Below, in pieces: positions 53,122-61,752 of a DNA stretch of 64,000 nucleotides (within the stretch, counting starts at the first letter, position 1; every line of letters starts with the position of its first letter). A model generated the notes under the pieces. That model ran no database searches. It was given only the letters and a program-made list of their open reading frames with translations, and had not been told where the DNA came from. The stretch is taken from assembly GCF_034347405.1 (NCBI RefSeq), contig NZ_CP133778.1, positions 5,306,501 through 5,370,500 on the forward strand, in the 5' to 3' direction. Origin of the DNA: Pseudomonas sp. CCC3.1 (GTDB taxonomy: Bacteria; Pseudomonadota; Gammaproteobacteria; Pseudomonadales; Pseudomonadaceae). A program made the position numbers and the translations under genes.

Positions 53122-53535
53122 TTAAAGGTCGAAGTCGCCTGCTGCTTCTGGCTGGTATTCAACTTCGAGCAGTTTGAGCTTGAGGGTTTTGCCACCCGGC
53201 GCTGGCCAGTCGATGTGTTGCCCGGCTTGCAGGCCCAGCAGTGCGCTGCCCACAGGCGCCAGAATCGAAATCTTGCCTTCGTCAGCGTTGGCGTCTTTGG
53301 GGTAAACCAAGGTCAGGTGATAGTCCTTGCCGCTGCTTTCTTCGCGGCAGTGCACACGCGAGTTCATGGTCACAACGCCCGCCGGCACTTCGTCATGGCC
53401 GACAATATTTTCGGCTCGATCCAGTTCGGCTTGCAGCGCAACAACACCGGGTAATGTGTCGTCGAGGTTGCCGATCAACTTCTCCAGACGTTGTACGTCC
53501 AGACGTGTGAGGGTGATCTCGGGTGAATGATTCAT
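53122..53535 (-). CDS. rnk: Nucleoside diphosphate kinase regulator Rnk
   Basis: A 137-residue GreA/GreB-like protein without the long coiled coil. It has the Rnk N-terminal helical part (TRLDVQRLEKLIGNLDDTLP) and a C-terminal GreA-type FKBP-like domain (ISILAPVGSALLGLQAGQHI). Known to bind RNA polymerase and affect Ndk levels. The ATG at 53535 (MNHSPEITLTRLDVQ) is the family start. It converges on cyaA with only a 60-bp gap. Confidence 0.92.
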   Translation of the reverse strand: MNHSPEITLTRLDVQRLEKLIGNLDDTLPGVVALQAELDRAENIVGHDEVPAGVVTMNSRVHCREESSGKDYHLTLVYPKDANADEGKISILAPVGSALLGLQAGQHIDWPAPGGKTLKLKLLEVEYQPEAAGDFDL

Positions 53536-53570
53536 GACCTGGCAGACTCCTTTTTTCTGCACGGAAAAGC

Positions 53571-53599
53571 AAAACCCCGCCGAAAAATGGCGGGGTTTT
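53571..53599 (-). terminator. Intrinsic terminator (bidirectional) after cyaY-DUF1289
   Basis: Stem AAAACCCCGCC / GGCGGGGTTTT with loop GAAAAAT. It lies downstream of the DUF1289 gene on the minus strand, in the spacer before rnk, so it probably ends the cyaY-DUF1289 transcript. Confidence 0.85.
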
Positions 53600-53687
53600 G
53601 ACCAGCCTCGTTAGGGCGAGGCGAACCCGGACACTACCACAGCAAAATAAATACACAAGCGAGGTGGGGTTAATGCTCGGCGCAGAA

Positions 53688-53894
53688 TCAACCTTTGCGT
53701 TGCCGGGCCTGTTCGCAAATCACCCGGCGCCGCGGGTCATCTGCCGAGCGCCACTCGCGAATATCTTCGACGTGGCGAAAACAGCCCAGGCAGACCTTGT
53801 GTTCATCCAGCCGGCAGGTGCTGATGCAAGGGGAAGGCACTGCCGGGCTGACGTTGCTGTAAAGCGGTTTTACGGGTTTAGCAGGGGCGGTCAC
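53688..53894 (-). CDS. DUF1289 family protein
   Basis: A 68-residue protein with four conserved cysteines, SPCISTCRLDEHKVCLGCFR, followed by EIREW-like text (VEDIREWRSADDPRRRVI), the pattern of DUF1289. Probably binds a metal or iron-sulfur cluster; function unknown. The GTG at 53894 is the start; the cyaY stop is 2 nt upstream, so the two are co-translated, and CyaY's iron role fits a metal protein. Confidence 0.85.
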   Translation of the reverse strand: MTAPAKPVKPLYSNVSPAVPSPCISTCRLDEHKVCLGCFRHVEDIREWRSADDPRRRVICEQARQRKG

Positions 53895-53896
53895 AA

Positions 53897-54229
53897 TTAG
53901 ATCTCGTCAAATTCCAGCTCGGCGCCAGTGAGTTCCTTTGTCAGACGGTCCACCATCTCGCTGAGCAGCTCTTCAGTTTTGTCGCATTTCCATACACTGT
54001 CTGCTTCGTCGTAGTCGAAGTGAAAACCGCCATTGGGCGCTGCCAGCCAAAGCTGAAACAGCGGTGCCTGACGGCTGAAAATCAGCGCTTTGCCATTCTC
54101 GAACTTGACCGTCAGGATCCCGGCTGCGTTCTCTACATCAACATCCAGATCACTGTCGTCGAAAACGTCTTCCAGGTTTTCCTGGGTTGCATCGACCAGA
54201 TCGTGAAAACGGGCTTCAGTCAAACTCAT
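53897..54229 (-). CDS. cyaY: Iron-sulfur cluster assembly protein CyaY (frataxin)
   Basis: Bacterial frataxin, 110 residues, which regulates iron-sulfur cluster assembly by IscS/IscU. The acidic first helix (EARFHDLVDATQENLEDVFDD) and the frataxin sheet GILTVKFENGKALIFSRQAP, then PLFQLWLAAPNGGFHFDYDE, match the family. Divergent from lptM; a TATACT at 54394-54399 in the spacer fits a -10 for lptM. Confidence 0.96.
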   Translation of the reverse strand: MSLTEARFHDLVDATQENLEDVFDDSDLDVDVENAAGILTVKFENGKALIFSRQAPLFQLWLAAPNGGFHFDYDEADSVWKCDKTEELLSEMVDRLTKELTGAELEFDEI

Positions 54230-54433
54230 GGTGGAACCTCGTAATGTCTAGTCATGCTCGGAGCTCGCAAGATACGGGCGCTCCAGGCCGATTGCAAACC
54301 CTAAGACTGACCGCTGGCAAGCCACCACTGATTATCCAGACAGGCGCCCGCGCTCAAGCCGTCTGCTGCATAGGCAAGCTGGTAGGTGCTCGGTATACTC
54401 GGGCGCAATTAATGCTTTTCAAAGGATTTCGCC

Positions 54434-54589
54434 ATGAAGCGCCTGATCTCTTCTATTGCTGCGCTCGTCGCGGTTGCTTGCCTTGTTTCTGCCTGTGGTC
54501 AAAAAGGACCGCTGTATCTGCCCGATGACAGCCAAAATCCTGATGACCAAGCTAAGTCTTCGCAATCTAAAGCGCACAAGCACCAATAA
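54434..54589 (+). CDS. lptM: Small lipoprotein LptM (LppL/YifL)
   Basis: A 51-residue lipoprotein, start ATG at 54434, with signal and lipobox LVSAC and the family-conserved GQKGPLYLP directly after the lipid-modified cysteine. The E. coli homologue LptM helps the outer-membrane LPS translocon LptDE mature. Followed by lysA 9 bp later, the conserved Pseudomonas order (also called lppL). Confidence 0.92.
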   Translation: MKRLISSIAALVAVACLVSACGQKGPLYLPDDSQNPDDQAKSSQSKAHKHQ

Positions 54590-54598
54590 GGGAACACC

Positions 54599-55846
54599 AT
54601 GGACGCTTTTAATTACCGGGACGGCGAACTGTTCGCCGAAGGTGTTGCGCTGACGGCCATCGCCGAGCGCTTTGGCACGCCGACGTACGTGTATTCCCGG
54701 GCGCACATCGAGGCGCAATACAACGCTTACGCCGACGCCCTGAACGGCACGCCGCATCTGGTGTGTTTCGCGGTAAAGGCTAACTCCAACCTGGGTGTAC
54801 TCAATGTCCTGGCGCGTTTGGGCGCTGGTTTTGACATTGTGTCGCGTGGCGAACTGGAGCGTGTGCTGGCCGCTGGCGGCTCGGCAGACAAGATCGTTTT
54901 TTCGGGCGTCGGCAAGACTCGCGACGATATGCGTCGTGCGCTGGAAGTGGGCGTTCACTGCTTCAACGTCGAGTCCACCGAAGAGCTTGAGCGTCTGCAA
55001 GTCGTTGCCGCTGAGATGGGCGTTCGTGCGCCGATCTCGCTGCGGGTCAACCCGGACGTGGATGCGGGCACTCACCCGTACATCTCCACCGGCCTTAAAG
55101 AAAACAAATTCGGTATCGCCATCGCTGACGCCGAGGATGTGTACATCCGCGCTGCGCAGTTGCCGAACCTTGATGTGGTCGGCGTCGATTGCCACATCGG
55201 CTCGCAACTGACCACCCTCGAACCGTTTATCGATGCGCTCGACCGCCTGCTGGCGCTGGTCGACCGTCTGGGCGATTGCGGCATTTACCTGCGTCACATC
55301 GACCTCGGTGGTGGCTTGGGCGTGCGTTATCGCGATGAAGAGCCGCCATTGGCCGCTGATTACATCAAGGCGGTGCGTGCGCGCATCGAGGGCCGTGATC
55401 TGGCGCTGGTGTTTGAGCCGGGCCGTTTTATCGTGGCCAACGCGGGCGTGCTGCTGACCCAGATCGAGTACCTCAAGCACACCGAACACAAAGACTTCGC
55501 CATCGTCGATGCGGCCATGAACGACCTGATTCGTCCGGCGTTGTACCAAGCCTGGATGGACGTGACCGCGGTGCGCCCGCGTGACACCGAAGCCCGTGCG
55601 TACGACATCGTGGGCCCGATCTGCGAGACCGGCGACTTCCTGGCCAAAGACCGCCAGTTGGCGCTGGCTGAAGGTGATTTGCTGGCCGTGCATTCGGCCG
55701 GTGCCTACGGCTTTGTGATGAGTTCGAACTACAACACCCGTGGCCGCGCCGCCGAAATTCTGGTGGATGGCGACCAGGCGTTTGAAGTGCGTCGCCGCGA
55801 GACCGTTGCGCAGTTGTTTGCTGGCGAAAGCCTGCTGCCGGAGTGA
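54599..55846 (+). CDS. lysA: Diaminopimelate decarboxylase
   Basis: PLP enzyme converting meso-diaminopimelate to lysine, 415 residues. The PLP lysine is in VCFAVKANSNLGVLNVLARL, the glycine loop is HIDLGGGLGVRY, and the substrate-binding cysteine is in GPICETGDFLAKD. It opens the lysA-dapF-DUF484-xerC-HAD run, with a 4-bp gap to dapF. Confidence 0.98.
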   Translation: MDAFNYRDGELFAEGVALTAIAERFGTPTYVYSRAHIEAQYNAYADALNGTPHLVCFAVKANSNLGVLNVLARLGAGFDIVSRGELERVLAAGGSADKIVFSGVGKTRDDMRRALEVGVHCFNVESTEELERLQVVAAEMGVRAPISLRVNPDVDAGTHPYISTGLKENKFGIAIADAEDVYIRAAQLPNLDVVGVDCHIGSQLTTLEPFIDALDRLLALVDRLGDCGIYLRHIDLGGGLGVRYRDEEPPLAADYIKAVRARIEGRDLALVFEPGRFIVANAGVLLTQIEYLKHTEHKDFAIVDAAMNDLIRPALYQAWMDVTAVRPRDTEARAYDIVGPICETGDFLAKDRQLALAEGDLLAVHSAGAYGFVMSSNYNTRGRAAEILVDGDQAFEVRRRETVAQLFAGESLLPE

Positions 55847-55850
55847 GCCC

Positions 55851-56681
55851 ATGTTGCTGCGTTTTACTAAAATGCACGGCCTGGGCAACGACTTCATGGT
55901 TCTCGACCTGGTCAGCCAGCATGCGCATATTTTGCCCAAGCACGCCAAGCAATGGGGTGATCGGCACACGGGCGTCGGCTTTGATCAATTATTGATCGTT
56001 GAAGCCCCGAGCAGCCCGGAGGTGGATTTTCGTTACCGGATTTTCAACTCCGACGGTTCCGAAGTGGAGCAGTGCGGCAACGGTGCGCGCTGCTTTGCGC
56101 GCTTTGTGCTCGACAAGCGTTTGACCACCAAGCGCCAGATCAAGGTCGAAACCAAAAGCGGCATCATTGAACTAAACGTGCGCAGCGACGGGCAAATCAG
56201 CGTTGATATGGGGCCGCCGCGCCTGATCCCGCAAGAGATACCGTTTGTGGCCGACGCGCAGGCCTTGAGCTATACGCTTGCGGTCGACGGCCAAGAGGTT
56301 GAGCTGGCGGCGGTGTCGATGGGCAACCCGCATGCGGTGCTGCGCGTCGATGACATCAATGCTGCGCCAGTGCATGAACTGGGGCCAAAAATTGAGCATC
56401 ACCCGCGCTTTCCAGCGCGGGTCAATGTGGGTTTTCTGCACGTGATTGATCGTCAACGCGGGCAACTGCGGGTGTGGGAGCGTGGTGCCGGGGAAACCCA
56501 GGCCTGCGGTACCGGCGCTTGTGCTGCTGCGGTGGCGGCGATCAGCCAAGGCTGGATGGATTCACCGTTGATCCTCGATTTGCCCGGTGGCCGTTTGTCC
56601 ATCGAATGGGCAGGCCCAGGTCATTCTGTGATCATGACCGGCCCGGCGATGCGTGTTTACGAAGGACAAGTCCGTTTATGA
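55851..56681 (+). CDS. dapF: Diaminopimelate epimerase
   Basis: Interconverts LL- and meso-diaminopimelate with two cysteines, no cofactor. 276 residues from the ATG at 55851 (MLLRFTKMHGLGNDFMVLDL). The catalytic cysteines are in EQCGNGARCFARF and TQACGTGACAAAVAA. It immediately follows lysA and supplies its substrate. Confidence 0.98.
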   Translation: MLLRFTKMHGLGNDFMVLDLVSQHAHILPKHAKQWGDRHTGVGFDQLLIVEAPSSPEVDFRYRIFNSDGSEVEQCGNGARCFARFVLDKRLTTKRQIKVETKSGIIELNVRSDGQISVDMGPPRLIPQEIPFVADAQALSYTLAVDGQEVELAAVSMGNPHAVLRVDDINAAPVHELGPKIEHHPRFPARVNVGFLHVIDRQRGQLRVWERGAGETQACGTGACAAAVAAISQGWMDSPLILDLPGGRLSIEWAGPGHSVIMTGPAMRVYEGQVRL

Positions 56682-56694
56682 GCGAGCGCATCTG

Positions 56695-57411
56695 ATGACC
56701 GACCAGCCACAGCCTTCCGATCTTGAACAGCCTGCTGATTCTTTGGAGGCCGCGACTGTTGCGGCGTATCTGGAGGCTCATCCGGACTTCTTCAGTCAGC
56801 GCGACGATTTGCTGTTGGCGTTGCGTATTCCGCACCAGCGAGGCGATACCATTTCGCTGGTCGAGCGCCAGTTAGAGCTGTTGCGTGGTCGCAACATCGA
56901 GATGCGTCATCGCTTGTCACAACTGATGGACGTGGCCCGCGACAACGACCGACTGTTCGAAAAAACCCGCCGTCTCAACCTTGCCCTGATGGACGCCACC
57001 AGTCTTGAAGAAATGGTGATCGCGGTCGAAGACAGCTTGCGCCAGGACTTCCAGGTGCCTTTTGTCAGCCTGGTGCTGTTTGGCGATAACCCGATGCCGG
57101 TCGGACGTTGGGTCAGCAGCGCCGACGCGCAGCGTGCCTTGGGCGGGTTGCTGGCCGAAGGCAAAGCGGTCAGCGGCAGCCTGCGTGAACATGAGCTGGA
57201 CTTCCTGTTCGGCGAAGAACAACGCAAACAGATTGGTTCGACCGCCGTCGTGGCGCTCAATCATCTGGGCCTGCACGGCGTGTTGGCGGTGGCCAGCCGC
57301 GACCCTCAGCATTACAAAAGCTCGGTCGGGACGCTGTTTCTGGGGTATATCGCCGAAGTCCTGGGCCGAGTCCTGCCGCGTTTCACTAACGCCCTGCGCT
57401 CGGTGCGCTAG
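56695..57411 (+). CDS. DUF484 (GAF-like) protein, YigA family
   Basis: A 238-residue cytoplasmic protein of family DUF484. It has an N-terminal helical region (TVAAYLEAHPDFFSQRDDLL), a coiled part (VERQLELLRGRNIEMRHRL) and a GAF-like domain from about residue 85. Function unknown; between dapF and xerC in E. coli (yigA) and in pseudomonads. I chose the ATG at 56695 (MTDQPQPSDLEQ); an upstream ATG at 56653 would overlap dapF. Confidence 0.92.
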   Translation: MTDQPQPSDLEQPADSLEAATVAAYLEAHPDFFSQRDDLLLALRIPHQRGDTISLVERQLELLRGRNIEMRHRLSQLMDVARDNDRLFEKTRRLNLALMDATSLEEMVIAVEDSLRQDFQVPFVSLVLFGDNPMPVGRWVSSADAQRALGGLLAEGKAVSGSLREHELDFLFGEEQRKQIGSTAVVALNHLGLHGVLAVASRDPQHYKSSVGTLFLGYIAEVLGRVLPRFTNALRSVR

Positions 57412-57413
57412 CC

Positions 57414-58310
57414 GTGGAACGACAACTGGACGCTTACTGCACTCACCTGCGCAGCGAGCGTCAAGTGTCACCCCACACGCTGCAAGCCTATCGCCGCGAC
57501 CTGAACAAGGTGCTGGCGTTCTGTGCCAAAGAAACTATCCCCAACTGGTCAGCGCTGGATATTCAGCGCTTGCGCCAACTGGTGTCGCGTCTGCATCAGC
57601 AAGGCCAGTCTTCACGCAGCATTGCGCGGCTGCTGTCGGCGGTGCGCGGGCTCTATCACTACCTCAATCGCGAAGGTGTGTGCGATCACGATCCGGCCAA
57701 CGGCCTGGCACCGCCCAAGGGCGAGCGTCGTCTGCCGAAAACCCTCGACACCGATCGTGCCCTGCAACTGCTCGAAGGCGCGGTCGAAGACGATTTTCTG
57801 GCCCTGCGCGACCAGGCCATTCTGGAGCTGTTCTATTCGTCAGGGTTGCGATTGTCGGAGCTGACCGGGCTTAATCTGGACCAGTTGGACCTGGCCGACG
57901 GCTTGGTTGAAGTGCTCGGTAAAGGCAGCAAAACCCGCGTGCTGCCCGTCGGCAAAAAGGCCCGTGAGGCGTTGCTGGCGTGGCTGCCTTTGCGCGGCTT
58001 GGCCAACCCGCAAGACGACGCGGTGTTCGTCAGCCAGCGCGGCAGCCGTCTCGGGCCGCGGGCTATTCAGTTACGGGTCAAGGCGGCGGGTGAGCGCGAG
58101 CTGGGGCAAAACCTGCACCCGCACATGCTGCGCCATTCATTTGCCAGCCATTTGCTGGAGTCGTCTCAGGATTTACGTGCGGTGCAAGAGTTGCTGGGGC
58201 ATGCGGACATTAAAACCACGCAAATCTATACCCATCTGGATTTCCAGCACCTGGCATCGGTTTACGACAGCGCCCACCCACGGGCCAAACGCAGTAAGGG
58301 CAGTGAATGA
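57414..58310 (+). CDS. xerC: Tyrosine recombinase XerC
   Basis: Site-specific recombinase that, with XerD, resolves chromosome dimers at dif. 298 residues from the GTG at 57414. The N-terminal SAM-like domain is LDAYCTHLRSERQVSPHTLQ. The catalytic set is visible: Arg in SSGLRLSELTG, Lys in GKGSKTR, His-x2-Arg in HPHMLRHSFASHL, His in LGHADIKTTQIYTH and the nucleophilic Tyr in QIYTH. The start is 2 nt after the DUF484 stop. Confidence 0.97.
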   Translation: MERQLDAYCTHLRSERQVSPHTLQAYRRDLNKVLAFCAKETIPNWSALDIQRLRQLVSRLHQQGQSSRSIARLLSAVRGLYHYLNREGVCDHDPANGLAPPKGERRLPKTLDTDRALQLLEGAVEDDFLALRDQAILELFYSSGLRLSELTGLNLDQLDLADGLVEVLGKGSKTRVLPVGKKAREALLAWLPLRGLANPQDDAVFVSQRGSRLGPRAIQLRVKAAGERELGQNLHPHMLRHSFASHLLESSQDLRAVQELLGHADIKTTQIYTHLDFQHLASVYDSAHPRAKRSKGSE

Positions 58311-58996
58311 CCATTAAGCTGATTACCTTCGACCTCGACGACACCCTGTGGGACACCGCGCCGGTGATTGCCAGTGCCGAAACCGTGCTGCAGACCTGGC
58401 TGGCCACGCATGCACCAAAATTGGGCGCGTTGGACCTTGCGGGGTATCAGGCGTTGCGCGAGCGGGTTCTGAACGGTGAGCCACAGCTCAAGCACCGGAT
58501 CAGCGCCTTACGTCGGCGGGTGTTGTTTCACGCGTTAAATGACGCGGGTTATGCGAACGCTGCCCAGATGTCGGACGACGCCTTTGAAGTCTTTATCGAG
58601 GCCCGTCATGCGCTGCAAGTATTCCCGCGGGTAGAGTCGACGTTGGCGCAACTGGCCCATTACTACGACTTGGGCGTGATCACTAATGGCAACGCGGACG
58701 TGCGACGGGTCGGGTTGGGGCATCACTTCAAATTTATGTTGTGCGCTGAAGACATTGGCATCGCCAAGCCGGATGCGCGGCTGTTCCATGAAGCCCTGTT
58801 ACGCGGTGGCGTGGCGGCGGAGTCGACGGTGCACGTGGGCGACCACCCAAGTGATGACATCGCCGGAGCCCAGCAAGCGGGCTTGCGCGCGATCTGGTTC
58901 AACCCGGGCGGCAAACGCTGGGACGGTGGCAAAGCCCCGGACGCCGAAATCGGCTGCTTGAGCGAACTGCCAATGGTGTTGAAACACCTGGGCTGA
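58307..58996 (+). CDS. HAD-IA hydrolase, YigB-like
   Basis: A 229-residue HAD phosphatase: motif I FDLDDTLWDT, motif II VITNGNADV, motif III Lys in IGIAKPDARLF and motif IV HVGDHPSDDIAGA. Position after xerC corresponds to yigB in E. coli, whose product dephosphorylates a riboflavin precursor (5-amino-6-(5-phosphoribitylamino)uracil); the same role is possible here. It overlaps xerC by 4 nt. Confidence 0.9.
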   Translation: MTIKLITFDLDDTLWDTAPVIASAETVLQTWLATHAPKLGALDLAGYQALRERVLNGEPQLKHRISALRRRVLFHALNDAGYANAAQMSDDAFEVFIEARHALQVFPRVESTLAQLAHYYDLGVITNGNADVRRVGLGHHFKFMLCAEDIGIAKPDARLFHEALLRGGVAAESTVHVGDHPSDDIAGAQQAGLRAIWFNPGGKRWDGGKAPDAEIGCLSELPMVLKHLG

Positions 58997-59005
58997 AACT
59001 TACCC

Positions 59006-59135
59006 TGTAGGCGCTGCCGAAGCATAAGGCTGCGGCCCGCATCGCAGCCTTGTACCTCGGCAGCGGCTACAAGGGCCCAAACCCCAGAGCCTTGCGAAAC
59101 CCTGTAGTCGCTGACGAAGCATGAGGAGGCGATGG
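59006..59135. repeat. GTAGGCGCTGCCGA palindrome plus a GTAGTCGCTGACGA half copy
   Basis: 59006-59071 is an inverted repeat (TGTAGGCGCTGCCGAAGCAT and GTACCTCGGCAGCGGCTACA, inner GGCTGCG / CGCAGCC). About 30 bp on, CCTGTAGTCGCTGACGAAGC (59101-59120) is one unpaired arm of the related 46749 type. Confidence 0.85.
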
Positions 59136-59180
59136 GTTGTAAAGCGACTCCGAGAGGGTGTCGCAGCGACGACAGCCACA

Positions 59181-59209
59181 AAAAAACCCGCAGCGACGGC
59201 GGGTTTTTT
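59181..59209 (-). terminator. Intrinsic terminator of sutA (bidirectional)
   Basis: A-run and stem AAAAAACCCG / CGGGTTTTTT around CAGCGACGG. Located 19 bp after the sutA stop on the minus strand; also able to end the xerC-HAD transcript. Confidence 0.88.
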
Positions 59210-59227
59210 CAAGCGATGGAGCAGCCC

Positions 59228-59554
59228 TTAGATAGGACGGCTGCCGTACTTGTTGTCAGGCTTTTTGGGTGGGTCTGCCACCACGTTCGCCTCGACTTCC
59301 TGCACTTTGCCGCCCCGCGAAAGAAACTCTTCCATGGCGCGGGCCAGAGCATCACGCTCTTTGTTTTTGGCTTCAACACTTGGCAGGTCATCTACCGAAA
59401 CCGCTGCCTTGGATTTGCCTTTGGCCGCAGGGACCGGTGCATCTTCGCCACCGTCATCGTCTGCAACGTCTTCGGCTGATGCTTCCAAGCCTTCTTCGGT
59501 CTCGTCTTCGTCACCTACTTCGAGGTCATCATTTTCCAGATCATCGTCGCTCAT
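59228..59554 (-). CDS. sutA: Transcriptional regulator SutA
   Basis: A 108-residue acidic protein that in P. aeruginosa binds RNA polymerase and supports transcription in slow-growing cells. The N-terminal 50 residues are a string of Asp/Glu (MSDDDLENDDLEVGDEDETE), a middle linker is Ala/Pro/Lys-rich, and the conserved core is RDALARAMEEFLSRGGKVQE. The C-terminus is NVVADPPKKPDNKYGSRPI. The match to SutA is by overall layout and the core motif. Confidence 0.87.
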   Translation of the reverse strand: MSDDDLENDDLEVGDEDETEEGLEASAEDVADDDGGEDAPVPAAKGKSKAAVSVDDLPSVEAKNKERDALARAMEEFLSRGGKVQEVEANVVADPPKKPDNKYGSRPI

Positions 59555-59993
59555 GTTCTACCCCATGACTTGCGTAAAGCAGATTAGTTATAGACCAGCT
59601 GCGCCAACTGTCGACTGCCGCTGGTGAAAAAGTAGCCTTGGGTAAACCGAGGCTCAAGTCTCTTCATCGTTTAAGGTGACGAGAACTTACCGAGCACCGC
59701 GGTATCACGCTGCTCGTCCAGATAAACACGTTGCCAGCAGCCCAGTGCCAGTGGTTTTGGCCGCCCGGCCTGCGGGCCTTGAAAGCGTCGGGAGGTTATC
59801 CTCGCCTTCGTCCTGCCAGGGTGCTGTTTTTCGCCCCTCGGCGCGCATTCTAGCGCGCTGAATAAAAAAGCAAAGCGGCTAATAGTCGAGTTTTGATGTA
59901 AGTATTCACCTTACAAACAAGCGTAGAACTGATCTAAGCCTAAAGTGGTAGGAAAAATCATTTCAGTGCCGCGAATAACGCCAGATTGCAGAT
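59555..59993. other. sutA-amtB spacer, no confident gene
   Basis: About 440 bp. On the minus strand an open frame of about 80 codons ends at 59671, with a coding-like tail (GCWQRVYLDEQRDTAVLGKF) but no ATG, GTG or TTG start; a 27-codon frame follows at 59584-59667. Neither has a ribosome binding site. A GC-rich part (59750-59860) could fold as RNA. It probably contains the sutA promoter and leader. Confidence 0.4.
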
Positions 59994-60025
59994 AAAAAAA
60001 TACCCGGCAAGCCGGGTATTTTTTT
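59994..60025 (-). terminator. Intrinsic terminator of glnK-amtB (bidirectional)
   Basis: AAAAAAATACCCGGC / GCCGGGTATTTTTTT, a long perfect stem with a 2-nt turn (AA), so the base of the hairpin is the A/T run itself. It is 16 bp after the amtB stop. Confidence 0.9.
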
Positions 60026-60040
60026 CGAGCGCTTACACGC

Positions 60041-61378
60041 TTACAAGTTGTAACCACGTTCGTTGTGTTGTGCCAGGTCGAGGCCAACGGCCTCTTCTTC
60101 TTCGGTGACACGCAGGCCCATCACGGCATCCAGCACTTTGAGAATGACGAAGGTCACAATCGCGGTGTAGACCACGGTGAAGGCGACGCCTTTGAACTGA
60201 ATCCAGACTTGCATCGGGATGTCAGTCACGGTGCCGAAGCCACCCAGAGCAGGAGCTGCGAACACACCGGTCAGGATGGCGCCGACGATACCGCCGATGC
60301 CGTGCACGCCGAATGCGTCCAGTGAGTCGTCATAGCCCAGTTTGCGCTTGAGGCTGGTGGCGCAGAAGAAGCAGATCACACCTGCTGCCAGGCCGATCAC
60401 GATCGAGCCCATTGGGCCAACAGTGCCTGCCGCTGGGGTAATCGCTACCAGACCGGCTACCACGCCCGAGGCGATGCCCAGTGCGCTTGGCTTGCCGTGG
60501 GTGACCCACTCGGCAAACATCCAGCCCAGTGCAGCAGCGGCGGTTGCGATTTGAGTGACCAGCATCGCCATACCGGCGGTGCCATTGGCAGCAGCAGCGG
60601 AGCCTGCGTTAAAGCCGAACCAGCCGATCCACAGCATGGCAGCACCGACCAGGGTGTAACCGAGGTTGTGCGGTGCCATTGGGGTGGTCGGGTAGCCTTT
60701 ACGCTTGCCGAGTACGATGCACGCTACAAGGCCTGCAACACCGGCGTTGATGTGCACCACGGTGCCGCCCGCGAAGTCGAGCACGCCCCAATCACCCAGC
60801 AATGAACCCGGGCCGCCCCAGACCATGTGCGCGATAGGTGCATACACCAGGGTGAACCACACGCCCATGAAGATCAGCATGGCCGAGAACTTCATGCGTT
60901 CAGCGAACGCACCGACGATCAGGGCTGGAGTGATGATGGCGAAGGTCATCTGGAAGGTGACGAAGATCGCTTCGGGGAACAGCGCCGCAGGGCCGGTAAT
61001 GCTTTCAGGTGTGATGCCGGCCAGGAACGCTTTGCCAAAGCCGCCGATGAACGAGTTGAAGTTAACAACACCCGCTTCCATGCCCGTTGCGTCGAACGCG
61101 ATGCTGTAGCCGTAAGCGACCCACAGAATGCTGATCAGGCCGGTAATGGCGAAGCATTGCATCATCACGGAAAGAAGGTTTTTGGAGCGGACCATGCCGC
61201 CGTAAAACAGCGCCAGGCCGGGAATGGTCATAAACAGCACCAAAGCCGTGGCAGTCAGCATCCAGGCGGTGTCGCCGGAGTTCAGAACTGGAGCGGCCAC
61301 TTCGTCTGCCGCCATGGCCAGGCCAGGCATTACGACGGACAACAGGGCTCCGAGCCCTGCGATTTTGCGCAGAGTCAT
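60041..61378 (-). CDS. amtB: Ammonium transporter AmtB
   Basis: Trimeric ammonium channel of the inner membrane, 445 residues with a cleaved signal (MTLRKIAGLGALLSVVMPGL ending AMA) and eleven helices. DFAGGTVVHINAGVAGLVAC is the family signature with the first pore histidine, and FGVHGIGGIVGAILTG holds the second. Downstream of glnK by 35 bp; the PII protein blocks this channel when nitrogen is ample. Confidence 0.97.
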   Translation of the reverse strand: MTLRKIAGLGALLSVVMPGLAMAADEVAAPVLNSGDTAWMLTATALVLFMTIPGLALFYGGMVRSKNLLSVMMQCFAITGLISILWVAYGYSIAFDATGMEAGVVNFNSFIGGFGKAFLAGITPESITGPAALFPEAIFVTFQMTFAIITPALIVGAFAERMKFSAMLIFMGVWFTLVYAPIAHMVWGGPGSLLGDWGVLDFAGGTVVHINAGVAGLVACIVLGKRKGYPTTPMAPHNLGYTLVGAAMLWIGWFGFNAGSAAAANGTAGMAMLVTQIATAAAALGWMFAEWVTHGKPSALGIASGVVAGLVAITPAAGTVGPMGSIVIGLAAGVICFFCATSLKRKLGYDDSLDAFGVHGIGGIVGAILTGVFAAPALGGFGTVTDIPMQVWIQFKGVAFTVVYTAIVTFVILKVLDAVMGLRVTEEEEAVGLDLAQHNERGYNL

Positions 61379-61413
61379 AGTGTTTTCTCCTGGGGCGTTG
61401 GGGGTTTGGCGGC

Positions 61414-61752
61414 TTAGATTGCGTCGGTATCGGTTTCGCCGGTACGGATGCGAATAGCCTGTTCCAGATTGACCACAAAAATCTTGCCATCACCAATTTT
61501 GCCGGTGTTGGCAGCCTTGGTTATCGCCTCGATAACCCGGTCAAGATCTTTGTCGTCAATGGCGACATCAATCTTCACCTTTGGCAGAAAATCGACCACA
61601 TACTCCGCGCCGCGATACAGCTCGGTGTGACCTTTCTGCCGGCCGAAGCCTTTAACCTCAGTAACGGTAATGCCCTGCACGCCGATTTCAGACAGCGACT
61701 CGCGTACGTCGTCTAATTTGAACGGCTTGATAATGGCGGTGACTAGCTTCAT
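61414..61752 (-). CDS. glnK: Nitrogen regulatory protein PII (GlnK)
   Basis: Trimeric PII signalling protein, 112 residues. It senses 2-oxoglutarate and ATP/ADP and controls AmtB. MKLVTAIIKPFKLDDVRESL is the PII opening; the T-loop carries Tyr51 (TELYRGAEYVVDFLPK), the uridylylation site; the C-terminal signature is GKIGDGKIFV. Linkage to amtB marks it as GlnK rather than GlnB. Expected to depend on NtrC/sigma-54, but no clear -24/-12 element was found in the spacer. Confidence 0.96.
   Translation of the reverse strand: MKLVTAIIKPFKLDDVRESLSEIGVQGITVTEVKGFGRQKGHTELYRGAEYVVDFLPKVKIDVAIDDKDLDRVIEAITKAANTGKIGDGKIFVVNLEQAIRIRTGETDTDAI

Noticed and set aside
54419..55969. 516-codon open frame opposite lptM-lysA
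   Set aside because: Antisense shadow of lysA; crosses a gene boundary and lacks any domain.
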